Assembly: GCA_050695215.1 (NCBI GenBank)
Contig: JBOGSD010000046.1
Span: 1 to 20,590 of the forward strand
From: JACQGZ01 sp050695215
Lineage (GTDB): Bacteria; Sysuimicrobiota; Sysuimicrobiia; Sysuimicrobiales; Humicultoraceae
Direction of reading: 5' to 3'
DNA: 20,590 bases
Numbering within the stretch: position 1 is the stretch's first letter; each line of letters begins with the position of its first letter. The notes under the pieces are model-generated. The model saw nothing but the letters and a program-made list of their open reading frames with translations. It ran no database searches and was not told where the DNA came from. Below are positions 12,839 through 19,706 of the stretch, piece after piece. Position numbers and translations under genes: made by a program.

Positions 12839-14094
12839 GCCTGCGACCCGGCTGCGGCCCCGTCAGACTCCGCGATCTTGCTCGCGATCTCCTGTCGCAT
12901 CCGGTCCGCCAGATCGGGCAGCGGCACGCGGTCCAGGACCTCGGCGAAGAACCCATCCACCACCATCTGGATCGCCTGGCGGCGGGTGAGGCCGCGGCTC
13001 ATCAGGTAGAAGAGATGCTCCTCGTTGAGGCGGCCGGTCGCCGACCCGTGAGTGCAGCGCAGGTCGTTGGCCATGATCTCCAGGTTGGGGATGGAGTCGG
13101 ACTTGGCGCCGGCATTGAGAATGAGATTGCGATTGACCTGGAAGGCGTTCGTCTTCTGGGCGCCGGGATGGACGCGGATCAGGCCGGAGAAGACGCTGCG
13201 CGCGCGGTCCTTCACCGCCCCCTTGTAGAGCAGATCGGACATCGTGTGCGGCGCCAGGTGCTCCTGGAGGGTGTGGAAATCGAAGTGCTGCGTCCCCTCG
13301 CCGAAATAGAGGCCAAGCATCTCCGAACTGGCGCCCGCGCCGGCGAGTTGCGATTCGATGTCCGTCTTGGTGAGGCTGCCGCCGAAGGCGACGATCAGGC
13401 TGGCCAGGTTCGCGTCGCGGCCCAGGCGGGCGCGCACGACACCAAAGTCCCAGACGTTCGCACCCCACTCCTGCACTGCCACGTACCGCACCTGCGCCCC
13501 ATCGCGCACGATGATCTCGGCGGCCCCGCTGACGAGCGTCCGGCGGTCCATCGGCCGTGAGGCGAAGCGCTCGACCAGCGTGACCTTGCTCCCCTCATCC
13601 GCGATGACCAGGGTGTGGGGGAAGAGGCCCGTCCCGGGACGGTCCAGCCGCGTCGCGCTGCCGAGCGGAATGGCCACCTCCACGCGCGGGGGGACATACA
13701 GGAAGGTACCGTGAGTCCACAGCGCGGCGGCCAGCGCTCGGAACTTCAGCTCATCGGGACGGACGAGGGAGTGCAGGTGCTCCCGGAGGAGATCGGGCGC
13801 CTCTCCCACGGCCTCAGCCAGGTCCATGAAGACCACGCCGTCCGGGGCCTGGCCGTCCTGCGTCGGAGCGGCGCCGTTGGCGCTGGGGACGATCTCCGCA
13901 AGGTTCAGGCCGCTGATGTCGGTGCGCCGCCACGCCTCCGCCTTGGTGTCCGGAAGCGGCATCGCCTCGTAGAGGCGCCAGGCCTCCAGCCGGCGCTCGC
14001 GCAGCCAGGCTGGTTCCCTCAGACGCTCGGAAATGGCCTCAACGGCCTCGCGGGAGAGCCCCACGGGGGCGTGGATGAGGGCCCGATCGGTCAC
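12835..14094 (-). CDS. sufD: SufD, Fe-S cluster assembly scaffold subunit
   Basis: SufD pairs with SufB on the SufC ATPase dimer in the SufBC2D complex. The 419-residue protein has the SufD N-terminal helical region (AWLRERRLEAWRLYEAMPLPD), a beta-helix middle (VEAFGG-like repeats) and the C-terminal NDLRCTHGSATGRLNEEHLFYLMSRGL with the conserved His. GTG 14094 is 4 bases after the sufB stop. It reads sufC-sufB-sufD, the arrangement seen in Thermus-type operons. No truncation is seen. Confidence 0.94.
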   Translation of the reverse strand: MTDRALIHAPVGLSREAVEAISERLREPAWLRERRLEAWRLYEAMPLPDTKAEAWRRTDISGLNLAEIVPSANGAAPTQDGQAPDGVVFMDLAEAVGEAPDLLREHLHSLVRPDELKFRALAAALWTHGTFLYVPPRVEVAIPLGSATRLDRPGTGLFPHTLVIADEGSKVTLVERFASRPMDRRTLVSGAAEIIVRDGAQVRYVAVQEWGANVWDFGVVRARLGRDANLASLIVAFGGSLTKTDIESQLAGAGASSEMLGLYFGEGTQHFDFHTLQEHLAPHTMSDLLYKGAVKDRARSVFSGLIRVHPGAQKTNAFQVNRNLILNAGAKSDSIPNLEIMANDLRCTHGSATGRLNEEHLFYLMSRGLTRRQAIQMVVDGFFAEVLDRVPLPDLADRMRQEIASKIAESDGAAAGSQA

Positions 14095-14098
14095 GGCC

Positions 14099-15508
14099 CT
14101 ACCCGACGGAGCCTTCCATCTCCAGGGCGATCAGCCGGTTCAGTTCGACGGAGTACTCCAGCGGCAGTTCCTTGGCGATGGGCTCGATGAAGCCGCGGAC
14201 GATCATGGACATGGCCTCGTCCGCCTTGATCCCGCGGGCCATCAAGTAGAAGAGCTGCTCGTCAGAGACCTTGCTCACGGTAGCCTCGTGGGTAATCTGG
14301 ACGTCCTCTTCCTCGATCTCGTTTGTCGGGTAGGTATCCGACCGGGAATGCTCGTCCAGGATCAGCGCGTCGCAGCGCACCGCGCACTTGCTCCCGTACG
14401 CGCCCGGGTACACCTTCACCAACCCGCGGTAGCCGGCGCGCCCGCCGTCCTTGCTGATCGACTTGCTCACCACGCTAGACTGCGTGTGGGGCGCGGCGTG
14501 GATGACCTTGCCCCCCGGATCCTGGTGCTGCCCCTTGCCTGCGTAGGCCACGGAGAGAATCTCCGCCTTCGCGCCCTGCTCCACCATGTAGACGCTGGGG
14601 TACTTCATCGTCAGTTTGGAGCCGATGTTCCCGTCGATCCACTCCATCGTGGCGTCCCGGTAGGCGACGGCGCGCTTGGTCACCAGGTTGTAGGTGTTCA
14701 TCGACCAGTTCTGGATCGTCGTGTAGCGGCAGCGCGCCCCTTCCTTGACGATGATTTCCACCACCGCCGAGTGCAGCGAGTCGGCGACGTAGGTGGGGGC
14801 GGTGCAGCCTTCCACGTAGTGCACGTACGAACCGGGCTCGCAGATGATCAGCGTGCGCTCGAACTGTCCCGCCTTCTCCGCGTTGATGCGGAAGTACGCC
14901 TGCAGCGGGATGTCCACGTGCACGCCCTCCGGCACGTAGACGAAGGAGCCGCCCGACCAGACCGCCGAGTTGAGCGCCGCCAGCTTGTTGTCCTCCGGCG
15001 GCACCACGGTGCCGAAGTATTCCTTCACGATGTCGGGGTGCTGCTTCAGGGCGGAGTCGGTGTCCAGGAAGATGACGCCGAGCTTCTCCCATTCTTCCTT
15101 GAGGTTGTGGTAGACGCTTTCAGATTCATACTGGGCCCCCACGCCGGCGAGGTACTTCTTCTCGGCCTCGGGGATACCCAGCCGGTCAAAGGTGCGCTTG
15201 ATGTCCGCGGGGACATCTTCCCAGGTGCGCCCCTTCCCCTCCGTGGGCTTGAGGTAGTAGTAGATGTCGTCGAAGTCGATCTGCCCGAGGTCGGCGCCCC
15301 ACTTCGGCATCGGGCGCTGGCCGAAGTGCTCGTAGGCGTGCAGCCGGTAGGCCCGCATCCAGTCCGGCTCGCCCTTCATGTGCGAGATCTGATTGACCAC
15401 CTGCGCGTCGAGGCCCTTGCGTGCCTTGAAGACGTACTTGTCCTCAGGGTCGTGGAAGCCCCACTTGTAGTGCTCGAGGTCGATGCCCAGCGGGCTCGTC
15501 GTTGCCAT
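14099..15508 (-). CDS. sufB: SufB, Fe-S cluster assembly scaffold subunit
   Basis: The 469-residue protein is typical SufB, which receives sulfur and builds the cluster in the SufBC2D complex. Visible signatures are YKWGFHDPEDKYVFKARKGL at the start, SFVYVPEGVHVDIPLQAYFRIN, the strand GARCRYTTIQNWS and the C-terminal AVRCDALILDEHSRSDTYP with the conserved cysteine, followed by THEATVSKVSDEQLFYLMARGI. ATG 15508 shares its last base with the sufC TAA (TAATG), so translation is coupled. Full length. Confidence 0.96.
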   Translation of the reverse strand: MATTSPLGIDLEHYKWGFHDPEDKYVFKARKGLDAQVVNQISHMKGEPDWMRAYRLHAYEHFGQRPMPKWGADLGQIDFDDIYYYLKPTEGKGRTWEDVPADIKRTFDRLGIPEAEKKYLAGVGAQYESESVYHNLKEEWEKLGVIFLDTDSALKQHPDIVKEYFGTVVPPEDNKLAALNSAVWSGGSFVYVPEGVHVDIPLQAYFRINAEKAGQFERTLIICEPGSYVHYVEGCTAPTYVADSLHSAVVEIIVKEGARCRYTTIQNWSMNTYNLVTKRAVAYRDATMEWIDGNIGSKLTMKYPSVYMVEQGAKAEILSVAYAGKGQHQDPGGKVIHAAPHTQSSVVSKSISKDGGRAGYRGLVKVYPGAYGSKCAVRCDALILDEHSRSDTYPTNEIEEEDVQITHEATVSKVSDEQLFYLMARGIKADEAMSMIVRGFIEPIAKELPLEYSVELNRLIALEMEGSVG

Positions 15509-16353
15509 TAATGCGCCACCCAGAAGACCTTTCCGGCCCGGCGCACCGCGCCGGCCTCCGTCACCTCTGCCTGGATCACGTCCACCTGCGACTTGATACC
15601 CTCGTAGCCCGATGCCTCCAGCTCCTCCGCCAGTTCGGCGCCGCCGCTGACCACCAGGCGCCCGTCGAACATGACGTGCACGTAAGTCGGTTTGATGTAG
15701 TGCAGGATCCGGGAGTAGTGGGTGATCACCAGAATCCCCATTTTCCCCCCGGCGGCCTCGTGCATCCGGTTGACGCCGTCGGCGACCACCTTCACCGAGT
15801 CGATGTCCAGCCCCGAGTCGGTCTCGTCCATGATGGCGATGCGCGGCTCCATCAGCGCCATCTGCAGGATCTCGCCGCGCTTCTTCTCGCCGCCGCTGAA
15901 GCCCTCGTTAATATAGCGTCCCGTGATCGAAGGGTCGATCTTAAGCTCTTCGATCTTGGCGCGCAGGATCTTCTGGAACTCCCCTACCGCCATGAGTTCC
16001 TTGTCGTAGCCTCGCCGGGCCGACACCGCGGTGCGCAGGAAGGAGGCCATCGTCACCCCGGGGATGGCCACGGGGTACTGGAAGGCGATGAAGAGCCCCT
16101 TGCGCGCCCGCGCGTCGGGGGCCATCGCCAGCAGGTCCTCGCCCTGGTAGAGGACGTCCCCCTTGACGACTTGGTAGAAGGGGTTGCCCATCAGCACGTT
16201 GGCCAAGGTGGACTTGCCGGAGCCGTTCGGCCCCATCAGCGCATGCACTTCACCCGTGTTGACGGTGAGGCTGACCCCCTTGAGGATCACCTTATCCTCG
16301 ACCTGCACGTGCAGGTCCCGGATCTCCAAATCTGGCCTGCCCCGTTCGGACAT
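15508..16353 (-). CDS. sufC: SufC ATPase
   Basis: SufC is the ABC-type ATPase of the SufBC2D complex. The 281-residue protein has Walker A GPNGSGKST (41-49), signature FSGGEKKRGEILQ, Walker B IAIMDETDSGLDID, and the H-loop ITHYSRIL. ATG 16353 is chosen because GAGG (16363-16360) lies 6 bases upstream; an in-frame TTG at 16365 would add four residues and lies inside the operator. It is first in the operon. The strong promoter and IscR-like operator upstream suggest iron/oxidative control, though no regulator gene is in the window. Confidence 0.96.
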   Translation of the reverse strand: MSERGRPDLEIRDLHVQVEDKVILKGVSLTVNTGEVHALMGPNGSGKSTLANVLMGNPFYQVVKGDVLYQGEDLLAMAPDARARKGLFIAFQYPVAIPGVTMASFLRTAVSARRGYDKELMAVGEFQKILRAKIEELKIDPSITGRYINEGFSGGEKKRGEILQMALMEPRIAIMDETDSGLDIDSVKVVADGVNRMHEAAGGKMGILVITHYSRILHYIKPTYVHVMFDGRLVVSGGAELAEELEASGYEGIKSQVDVIQAEVTEAGAVRRAGKVFWVAH

Positions 16354-16364
16354 CGAACGCCTCA

Positions 16365-16389
16365 ATTCTTAAGTAATTTAGTCAAGAAT
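16365..16389 (-). promoter_or_regulatory. IscR/Rrf2-type operator of the suf operon
   Basis: On the minus strand a 25-bp dyad has left arm ATTCTTGACT, centre AAATT and right arm ACTTAAGAAT. The arms match each other at 8 of 10 positions. Against the E. coli IscR type-1 site (10-base arms ATASYYGACT and AGTCRRSTAT around RWWWY) it fits 9 of 10 in the left arm, all 5 in the centre and 7 of 10 in the right arm. It starts just after the predicted transcription start, where a bound repressor would block RNA polymerase. Part of the left arm also reads TTGACT, a -35-like sequence, but no -10 lies at the right distance. Confidence 0.7.
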
Positions 16390-16397
16390 CTACTTTC

Positions 16398-16427
16398 ATT
16401 CTATGGGAGGGGATACAGGGGTGTCAA
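16398..16427 (-). promoter_or_regulatory. sufC: Main promoter of sufCBD operon
   Basis: Minus strand: TTGACA (16427-16422), an 18-base spacer, and TAGAAT (16403-16398). This predicts a start near 16391, so the IscR-like dyad lies at about +2 to +26. The leader to ATG 16353 is about 38 bases and has an SD. Confidence 0.7.
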
Positions 16428-16505
16428 ACGACGTATTGGCGACTAGTGCGCCAAGGTTATGGCCCCGGTCAAGGCGGCGCGGCGGCGATCCACGACCTCC
16501 CAACT

Positions 16506-17519
16506 TCAGCTTGGAGTTGGGGTCTGGGCGATCTCGCGTTCGAGCGTTTGTCGATCGGCTGCCGGCAGGAAAGCGGCGCGGGCGGCTTGGCGCACTAGAC
16601 TGACGACGGTGTCCGTGGAGAGAGCAAGCGCGGTCTGCACGGCCGTCAACTCGGCGGTCAGATCGGTATTCAACAGGATGGGATCGTCGCTGTTCACGGT
16701 CACCGGCACGCCCGCGGCCAGCAGCGCGCGCACCGGATGGTCGGCGACCGACGGCGCCAGCCCGAGGCGAATGTTGCTGGTGGGGCAGATCTCGAGCGTC
16801 ACGCGATGCTCGCGGAGGTAGGCCAGGAGTTCAGGGTCTTCGGTCGCCCGGATTCCATGACCGATGCGCTGGGCACCCAACTGATGGATGGCGATCCAGA
16901 TGCTGGTCGGCCCCGTGAACTCGCCCGCGTGCACGGTGATGCCGAGCCCGGCGCTGCGCGCTTTGTCGACGGCGCGCATGAACATCGCCGGCGGGTAGTT
17001 CGCCTCGTCGCCGGCGAGGTCGACGCCGACCACTCGCAGGTCGCGGCAGGCCGCCGCCTCAGCGACGATCGCCTCCGCTTCCTCCGGGCCGCGCTCGCGG
17101 ACCAGCGTGACCAGAAAGGCGCTGCGGACACCGGAGCGGCGTTCTGCCTCTTCGGCCGCCGCCGCCATCGCCTCCAGCATGCCGCGCACGCCGAGAGCGG
17201 CGAACCCGCGGCGGCCCCCCACGCGCACCTCTACGTAGCGCACGTGTTGCGCTGCCGAGGCGGCCAGCAGGTCCCCGGTGATGCGCGTGATGTTCTCACT
17301 GGTATAGACCTCATCGGGGATCCGGCCGGCCCGACCCGCGTACCGCAATCGTCTAAGGCGATCGTACCCGGTGAAAGCGCCTGGGGCGGCGATGAGGTGG
17401 GGGTCGCCACTGAAGGGGGAGCGACCGGGATGAGCCTGCTCGGCGAGGCGGCGCAGCCGCAACGACGTTTCGAGGTGCAAATGCAGTTCGACCTTCGGGA
17501 TGGCTTGCAGGGAGGTCAT
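16506..17519 (-). CDS. Adenosine deaminase-family amidohydrolase
   Basis: The 337-residue protein has the zinc ligands and catalytic residues of the adenosine deaminase superfamily: H13-x-H15 in VELHLHLE, VVGVDLAGDE, HAGE (H197, E200), RIGHG (H221) and NSDDP (D278, D279). Adenosine deaminases make inosine; related enzymes act on aminofutalosine or other purine analogues, so the substrate is open. HLHLE is followed by Thr where adenosine deaminases usually have Gly, hinting at a variant. ATG 17519 is 7 bases after a TATAAT; ATG 17528 would overlap that box. No SD is seen. The upstream part of the open frame, to 17834, is antisense to the divergent E1-alpha gene. Confidence 0.9.
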   Translation of the reverse strand: MTSLQAIPKVELHLHLETSLRLRRLAEQAHPGRSPFSGDPHLIAAPGAFTGYDRLRRLRYAGRAGRIPDEVYTSENITRITGDLLAASAAQHVRYVEVRVGGRRGFAALGVRGMLEAMAAAAEEAERRSGVRSAFLVTLVRERGPEEAEAIVAEAAACRDLRVVGVDLAGDEANYPPAMFMRAVDKARSAGLGITVHAGEFTGPTSIWIAIHQLGAQRIGHGIRATEDPELLAYLREHRVTLEICPTSNIRLGLAPSVADHPVRALLAAGVPVTVNSDDPILLNTDLTAELTAVQTALALSTDTVVSLVRQAARAAFLPAADRQTLEREIAQTPTPS

Positions 17520-17526
17520 TGCCGCC

Positions 17527-17532
17527 ATTATA
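17527..17532 (-). promoter_or_regulatory. -10 box for leaderless deaminase gene
   Basis: A perfect TATAAT on the minus strand ends 7 bases (GGCGGCA) before ATG 17519. There is no SD and no convincing -35. Confidence 0.55.
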
Positions 17533-17604
17533 CATGGCGCTCCGCGGCCGCATCGGGAGCCGGTCGCGCGCGGGGCTGGCCGGCGCAGCGCCGGGCGGTG
17601 GGCT

Positions 17605-17631
17605 TCCCATTCTGGGAGGCGCCGATATAAT
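17605..17631 (+). promoter_or_regulatory. Promoter region of the E1-alpha/E1-beta/E2 operon
   Basis: TATAAT at 17626-17631 on the plus strand lies 57 bases before ATG 17689. A short dyad, TCCCA (17605-17609) TTC TGGGA (17613-17617), covers the expected -35 position, where the hexamer TTCCCA is a poor match. The dyad could be a regulator site. The leader would be about 50 bases and shows no clear SD directly before the start. Confidence 0.45.
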
Positions 17632-17688
17632 GGACGAGTACTTTCTGGGGGGATTCTCCTCAGGCGCTGTCTGTCCGGCAGAGCATCG

Positions 17689-18717
17689 ATGAAGGTTTCA
17701 AAGCCCAACGAAACGGTACGGTCCGAGCCCCTCATTTCGGAGGCCGACGCCGCCTCGTTTCTCCAGTGGTACCGCCTAATGGTCCTGGCACGCCGGTTCG
17801 AGGAAGAAGCCGAGCGCGCCTTTCGCCGCGGCAAGATCGGCGGCTACCTGCATGTCTACACCGGCCAGGAGGCGGTAGCCGCCGGGTTCCTGGCGGCGAT
17901 CCGCCCCGACGACGTCTTCTTCACCTCCTACCGCGACCATGCGCACGCGCTCCTCCGAGGCACGCCTCCCGGCGCCGTGATGGCGGAACTCTACGGCAAA
18001 GCCACCGGCATCGCGAAGGGGAAGGGCGGCTCGATGCACCTCTTCGACGTGGCCCGCGGCTTCTACGGCGGCTACGGCATCGTCGGCGCGCACATCCCGC
18101 TGGCCACCGGAGCCGCCTATGCTCTGCGCTATCAGGGCAGCGACCGGGTGCTGCTGTGCTTCCTGGGGGATGGGGCGATGCACTCCGGGTCGTTCCACGA
18201 GCCGGTGAACCTGGCCGCGTTGTGGGGGCGCGAGGGGCTCTGTCCGATCGTCTACATCGTCGAGAACAACAAGTACGCGATGGGCACCTCCGTGCAGCGC
18301 TCCACCGTAGTCACCGACCTGGCCTCCCACTTCGACGCCCACGGCATCGAGAACGAGCAGCTCGACGGCCAGGACTTCTTCACGGTCAAAGACGCGGCCG
18401 ACCGGATCGTGGCCCGGGTTCGTGAGACGGGCCGCCCCTATGCCGTGGAGGCGATCACGTCCCGCTTCGCCGCCCACGGCGCCGCCGATCTCTTCCAGCC
18501 CTACCGGACCAAGGAGGAGATCGAGGCCGCCCGGCAGCGCGACCCCATCCAGATTCTGGAGCGGCACCTGCGCGCGGCCGAACGACTGGATGACGAACGC
18601 GTCCAGGCGATCCGCGCGGAGGTCGACGCCGCGGTGGCGGAGGCCCTGCAGTTCGCGGAGACCAGCCCGCCCCCCTCCGCCGACGAACTGAGCCGAGACG
18701 TCTACCGCGCTCCCTGA
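17689..18717 (+). CDS. pdhA: 2-oxoacid dehydrogenase E1 alpha subunit
   Basis: This 342-residue thiamine-diphosphate enzyme subunit decarboxylates pyruvate or a related 2-oxoacid (acetoin-type enzymes are close relatives). Seen: YHVYTGQEAVAAGF-like entry (LHVYTGQEA), FFTSYRDHAHAL, GKGGSMHLFD, the ThDP motif GDGAMHSGSFHE...VENNKYAM, and the later SRFAAHGAAD loop, which keeps the His but has Gly where mitochondrial enzymes have the regulated Ser. ATG 17689 begins MKVSKPNE; no SD is obvious. The next gene starts 2 bases after its stop. Substrate is not determined by sequence; the pdh name is the likeliest choice only. Confidence 0.88.
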   Translation: MKVSKPNETVRSEPLISEADAASFLQWYRLMVLARRFEEEAERAFRRGKIGGYLHVYTGQEAVAAGFLAAIRPDDVFFTSYRDHAHALLRGTPPGAVMAELYGKATGIAKGKGGSMHLFDVARGFYGGYGIVGAHIPLATGAAYALRYQGSDRVLLCFLGDGAMHSGSFHEPVNLAALWGREGLCPIVYIVENNKYAMGTSVQRSTVVTDLASHFDAHGIENEQLDGQDFFTVKDAADRIVARVRETGRPYAVEAITSRFAAHGAADLFQPYRTKEEIEAARQRDPIQILERHLRAAERLDDERVQAIRAEVDAAVAEALQFAETSPPPSADELSRDVYRAP

Positions 18718-18719
18718 CG

Positions 18720-19700
18720 ATGGCACAGGTCACCTATCGCGAGGCCCTCCGCAGCGCATTGATGGAGGCGATGGACCGGGACCGCTCGGTCGTCCTCCTG
18801 GGAGAAGACATCGGCGTGTACCAGGGGACGTTTCGGGTCACCGCCGACTTTCTGGCCCGCTACGGTTCCACCCGCGTCATCGACACGCCGATCTCCGAAC
18901 TGGGGTTCATCGGGGCGGCCGTCGGCATGGCCATGTTGGGGCTGCGCCCGGTCGTCGAGGTGATGACGTGGAACTTCGCCTTTCTCGCCGCCGACCAGAT
19001 TCTCAACAACGCCGCTAAGGTGCGGTACTTCTCCGGCGGCCAGGTGGACGTCCCCCTGGTCATCCGCGGACCCAACGGGGCCGGCGTGCAACTCTCCGCC
19101 CAGCACAGCCAGAGCGTGGAGGCGCTGTACGCTCACTTCCCCGGACTCTGGGTCGTGGCGCCGGCCACTCCCGCGGACGCGCGTGGCCTCTTGCTCACGG
19201 CTCTGGGCGGGCGTGACCCTGTCATCTTCCTCGAGAACGCCGCCCTCTACGGGACGAAGGGGGAGGTGCCGGACGGGGACGGGGCGATCCCGTTCGGGCG
19301 GGCGGAGATCCTCCGGGCCGGCCGGGACGTGACCATCGCCGCCTATAGCCGCATGGTGCTCACCGCGCTGGCGGCGGCGGAGCAGCTGGCGGGCGAGGGG
19401 ATCGAGGCGGAGGTTCTCAACCTGCGGACGCTGCGCCCGCTGGACGGCGAGACCCTGCTCGAGTCCGTGCGGCGGACGCACCACGCGGTGGTCGTCCAGG
19501 AGCAGTGGAAACCGTACGGGGCGGCCGCCGAGATCGCCGCCGTCATCTACGAGGGGGCCTTCGATTCGCTCGACGCGCCGGTCGAGCGCGTCAGCGGCGC
19601 TGACGTGCCCATGCCCTACGCGCGTAACTTGGAGTTGCTGGCCCTTCCCCACGAACGGGACATCACCGCAGCGGTCAAGCGCACCCTCGGCCGGGAGTAA
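18720..19700 (+). CDS. pdhB: 2-oxoacid dehydrogenase E1 beta subunit
   Basis: The 326-residue protein begins AQVTYREALRSALMEAMDRD and has GEDIGVYQGTF, DTPISELGFIGAAVGMAMLGLRPVVEVM, RGPNGAGVQLSAQHSQSVEALYAHFPGLWVVAP and the C-terminal EQWKPYGAAAEIAA, all usual for the beta chain of pyruvate/acetoin dehydrogenase E1. It forms the alpha2-beta2 tetramer with the preceding product. ATG 18720 is two bases after the alpha stop, so the two are translated together. Complete; no key residue is missing. As for the alpha chain, pyruvate is the likeliest substrate but not proven. Confidence 0.92.
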   Translation: MAQVTYREALRSALMEAMDRDRSVVLLGEDIGVYQGTFRVTADFLARYGSTRVIDTPISELGFIGAAVGMAMLGLRPVVEVMTWNFAFLAADQILNNAAKVRYFSGGQVDVPLVIRGPNGAGVQLSAQHSQSVEALYAHFPGLWVVAPATPADARGLLLTALGGRDPVIFLENAALYGTKGEVPDGDGAIPFGRAEILRAGRDVTIAAYSRMVLTALAAAEQLAGEGIEAEVLNLRTLRPLDGETLLESVRRTHHAVVVQEQWKPYGAAAEIAAVIYEGAFDSLDAPVERVSGADVPMPYARNLELLALPHERDITAAVKRTLGRE

Positions 19701-19706
19701 CTCTCG

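Noticed and set aside
14033..15511. 492-codon plus-strand frame opposite sufB
   Set aside because: It lies entirely antisense to sufB/sufD and has a Val/Leu/His/Asp-rich shadow composition with no recognisable motif.
16436..16454. TTGGCG and CGCCAA arms with a 7-base loop between the deaminase stop and the sufC promoter
   Set aside because: Six-base arms without a T tract; it may be a weak terminator or a regulator site, but there is not enough to call it.
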